A DNA stretch of 6,766 bases. Origin: Clostridiales bacterium (GTDB lineage: Bacteria; Bacillota; Clostridia; Christensenellales; Aristaeellaceae). The stretch covers positions 1 to 6,766 of the forward strand of contig JAAYJP010000056.1 in NCBI GenBank assembly GCA_012522875.1, given 5' to 3'. Made by a program: the position numbers and the translations under genes. Numbering within the stretch: the first letter of the stretch is position 1; every line of letters begins with the position of its first letter. This document shows positions 6,095-6,766 of this stretch, in pieces. A model generated the notes under the pieces. That model made no database searches, was not told the DNA's origin, and was given only the letters and a program-made list of their open reading frames with translations.

Positions 6095-6664
6095 TCAGCC
6101 CTTGACAATCTCCCCATACACCGTGCCGGAGGCGCCGGCGGCGTTGGCTTCGTCTGTATCGATATGCATAGCCAGCGCATAGGTGGGGTTGACCCGCACA
6201 ATGGTATCGCCAAAAATTAGATCGCGCCCATCGGTGTTCACCTTGACGGAGACCACGTCCTTGTCCTGAACGCCCAGCTTCTCAGCATCCTCAGGGGTGG
6301 CGTGGATGTGCCGTTTGGCAATGATCACACCCCGGGGGAGCTCCAGTTCCCCAGCCGGGCCAATCAGCTTGGCAGATGCTGAGCCTGTGATGTCCCCTGA
6401 CTCGCGCACTGGAGGGGTGAGCCCCAAGGAACGGGCGTCGGTCAGGGATATTTCCACCTGGGTCTCCTTGCGGGTGGGGCCCAGGACAGTGACCTTCATC
6501 TCCCCTTTAGGGCCCACAAGGGTCACCCGCTCGTTGCTGGCAAACTGCCCCGGCTGTGACAGGTCTTTCTTAACGGACAGCCTGGCGCCCCTGCCAAACA
6601 GCGTCTGAAGGTCTTCATCAGACAGGTGGCAGTGACGGGCCGAAGTCTCAACGATAAACTGCAT
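6095..6664 (-). CDS. pduL: PduL-family phosphate acyltransferase (phosphotransacetylase), non-compartment type
   Basis: It swaps phosphate and CoA on a short acyl group (acetyl- or propionyl-CoA to the acyl phosphate). With a kinase this yields ATP in fermentation. The 189 residues hold two PduL (PTAC) domains. Zinc-site residues are visible: His11 and His13 in SARHCHLSDED, Glu71 in QVEISLTDA, His119 and His121 in KRHIHATPEDA, and His167 in AMHIDTDEANA. From memory, the spacing agrees with the two-zinc site of the characterised enzyme. The catalytic domain begins almost at Met1, so the N-terminal peptide that packages PduL into microcompartments is missing, and no shell-protein gene lies nearby. 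A cytosolic enzyme, probably with acetyl-CoA as substrate, is inferred. GAGGAAA (6676-6670) 5 nt before the ATG supports the start. It is convergent with the ZorAB-like operon. Confidence 0.94.
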   Translation of the reverse strand: MQFIVETSARHCHLSDEDLQTLFGRGARLSVKKDLSQPGQFASNERVTLVGPKGEMKVTVLGPTRKETQVEISLTDARSLGLTPPVRESGDITGSASAKLIGPAGELELPRGVIIAKRHIHATPEDAEKLGVQDKDVVSVKVNTDGRDLIFGDTIVRVNPTYALAMHIDTDEANAAGASGTVYGEIVKG

Positions 6665-6669
6665 GCGTA

Positions 6670-6676
6670 TTTCCTC
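6670..6676 (-). promoter_or_regulatory. Ribosome binding site of the PduL-family gene
   Basis: GAGGAAA on the minus strand stands 5 nt upstream of the ATG at 6664 and fixes this start. The protein thus begins right at the conserved domain without an N-terminal extension. Confidence 0.75.
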
Positions 6677-6692
6677 GCTTTCTTTTGCCTTC

Positions 6693-6721
6693 AGTATAAC
6701 CCCTTTGCCTTAAGGGCGCAA
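6693..6721 (-). promoter_or_regulatory. Predicted promoter of the PduL-family gene
   Basis: On the minus strand, TTGCGC (6721-6716, 3 of 6 to the -35 consensus), a 17-bp spacer and TATACT (6698-6693, 5 of 6 to the -10 consensus) precede the gene. Initiation would be near 6686, giving a leader of about 22 nt. The -35 is weak, the -10 and spacing are good. Confidence 0.55.
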
Positions 6722-6766
6722 GATTATCAGGCTCCCCTAAACAACCCCCTGGGCCATCATGGCATC

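Noticed and set aside
6737..6766. Possible 3' end of another minus-strand gene at the right edge (frame reading DAMMAQGVV then TAG)
   Set aside because: Nine codons are too few to support a gene; other frames are also partly open. It would need sequence beyond the window.

Overview
The window is about 6.8 kb of gene-dense, moderately GC-rich bacterial DNA. The likely source is an anaerobic Bacillota (Clostridia-type) organism. This is inferred from a type I-alpha glutamine synthetase without an adenylylation-site motif, strong AGGAGG-like ribosome sites, and a free-standing PduL-type phosphotransacetylase. No species can be named from the sequence. I see no insertion sequence, tRNA, CRISPR array or phage gene.

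Layout. Positions 1-1262 hold the 3' part of glnA, whose first codons lie left of the window. pyrG (CTP synthase, 1279-2880) follows after 16 bp with its own ribosome site, so the two are probably co-transcribed: one makes glutamine and the other consumes it. An 81-99 bp gap follows. It contains a good sigma-A-type promoter (TTGCAA, 17 bp, TACAAT; 2895-2923) and a perfect 6-bp hairpin in the resulting leader.

Three tightly packed plus-strand genes then run from 2980 to 6032. The first is a MotA/TolQ/ExbB-type membrane channel protein with a long cytoplasmic helical tail. The second is a MotB/OmpA-type protein with a membrane Asp, a stalk of seven exact-length 14-residue repeats, and a peptidoglycan-binding domain. 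The third is a small membrane-anchored, extracytoplasmic protein of unknown family. The first two look like the ZorA/ZorB motor pair of Zorya anti-phage defence. However, no zorC, zorD or zorE follows, and the third gene points outside the cytoplasm. The unit has its own promoter and ends at a convergent gene, so it appears complete. It is the most interesting part of the window: a minimal, effector-less ZorAB-like rotary motor with a wall-reaching stalk.

On the minus strand, 6664-6095 encodes a PduL-family phosphate acyltransferase. It has a promoter at 6721-6693, a strong ribosome site and an intrinsic terminator in the 62-bp convergent gap. It has no microcompartment-targeting extension and no compartment genes beside it, so it is probably a cytosolic phosphotransacetylase for acetyl-CoA/acetyl-phosphate interconversion.

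Every stretch longer than 300 bp is occupied by a gene. The last 100 bp at the right edge hold only the promoter region of the PduL gene and perhaps the tail of another gene.
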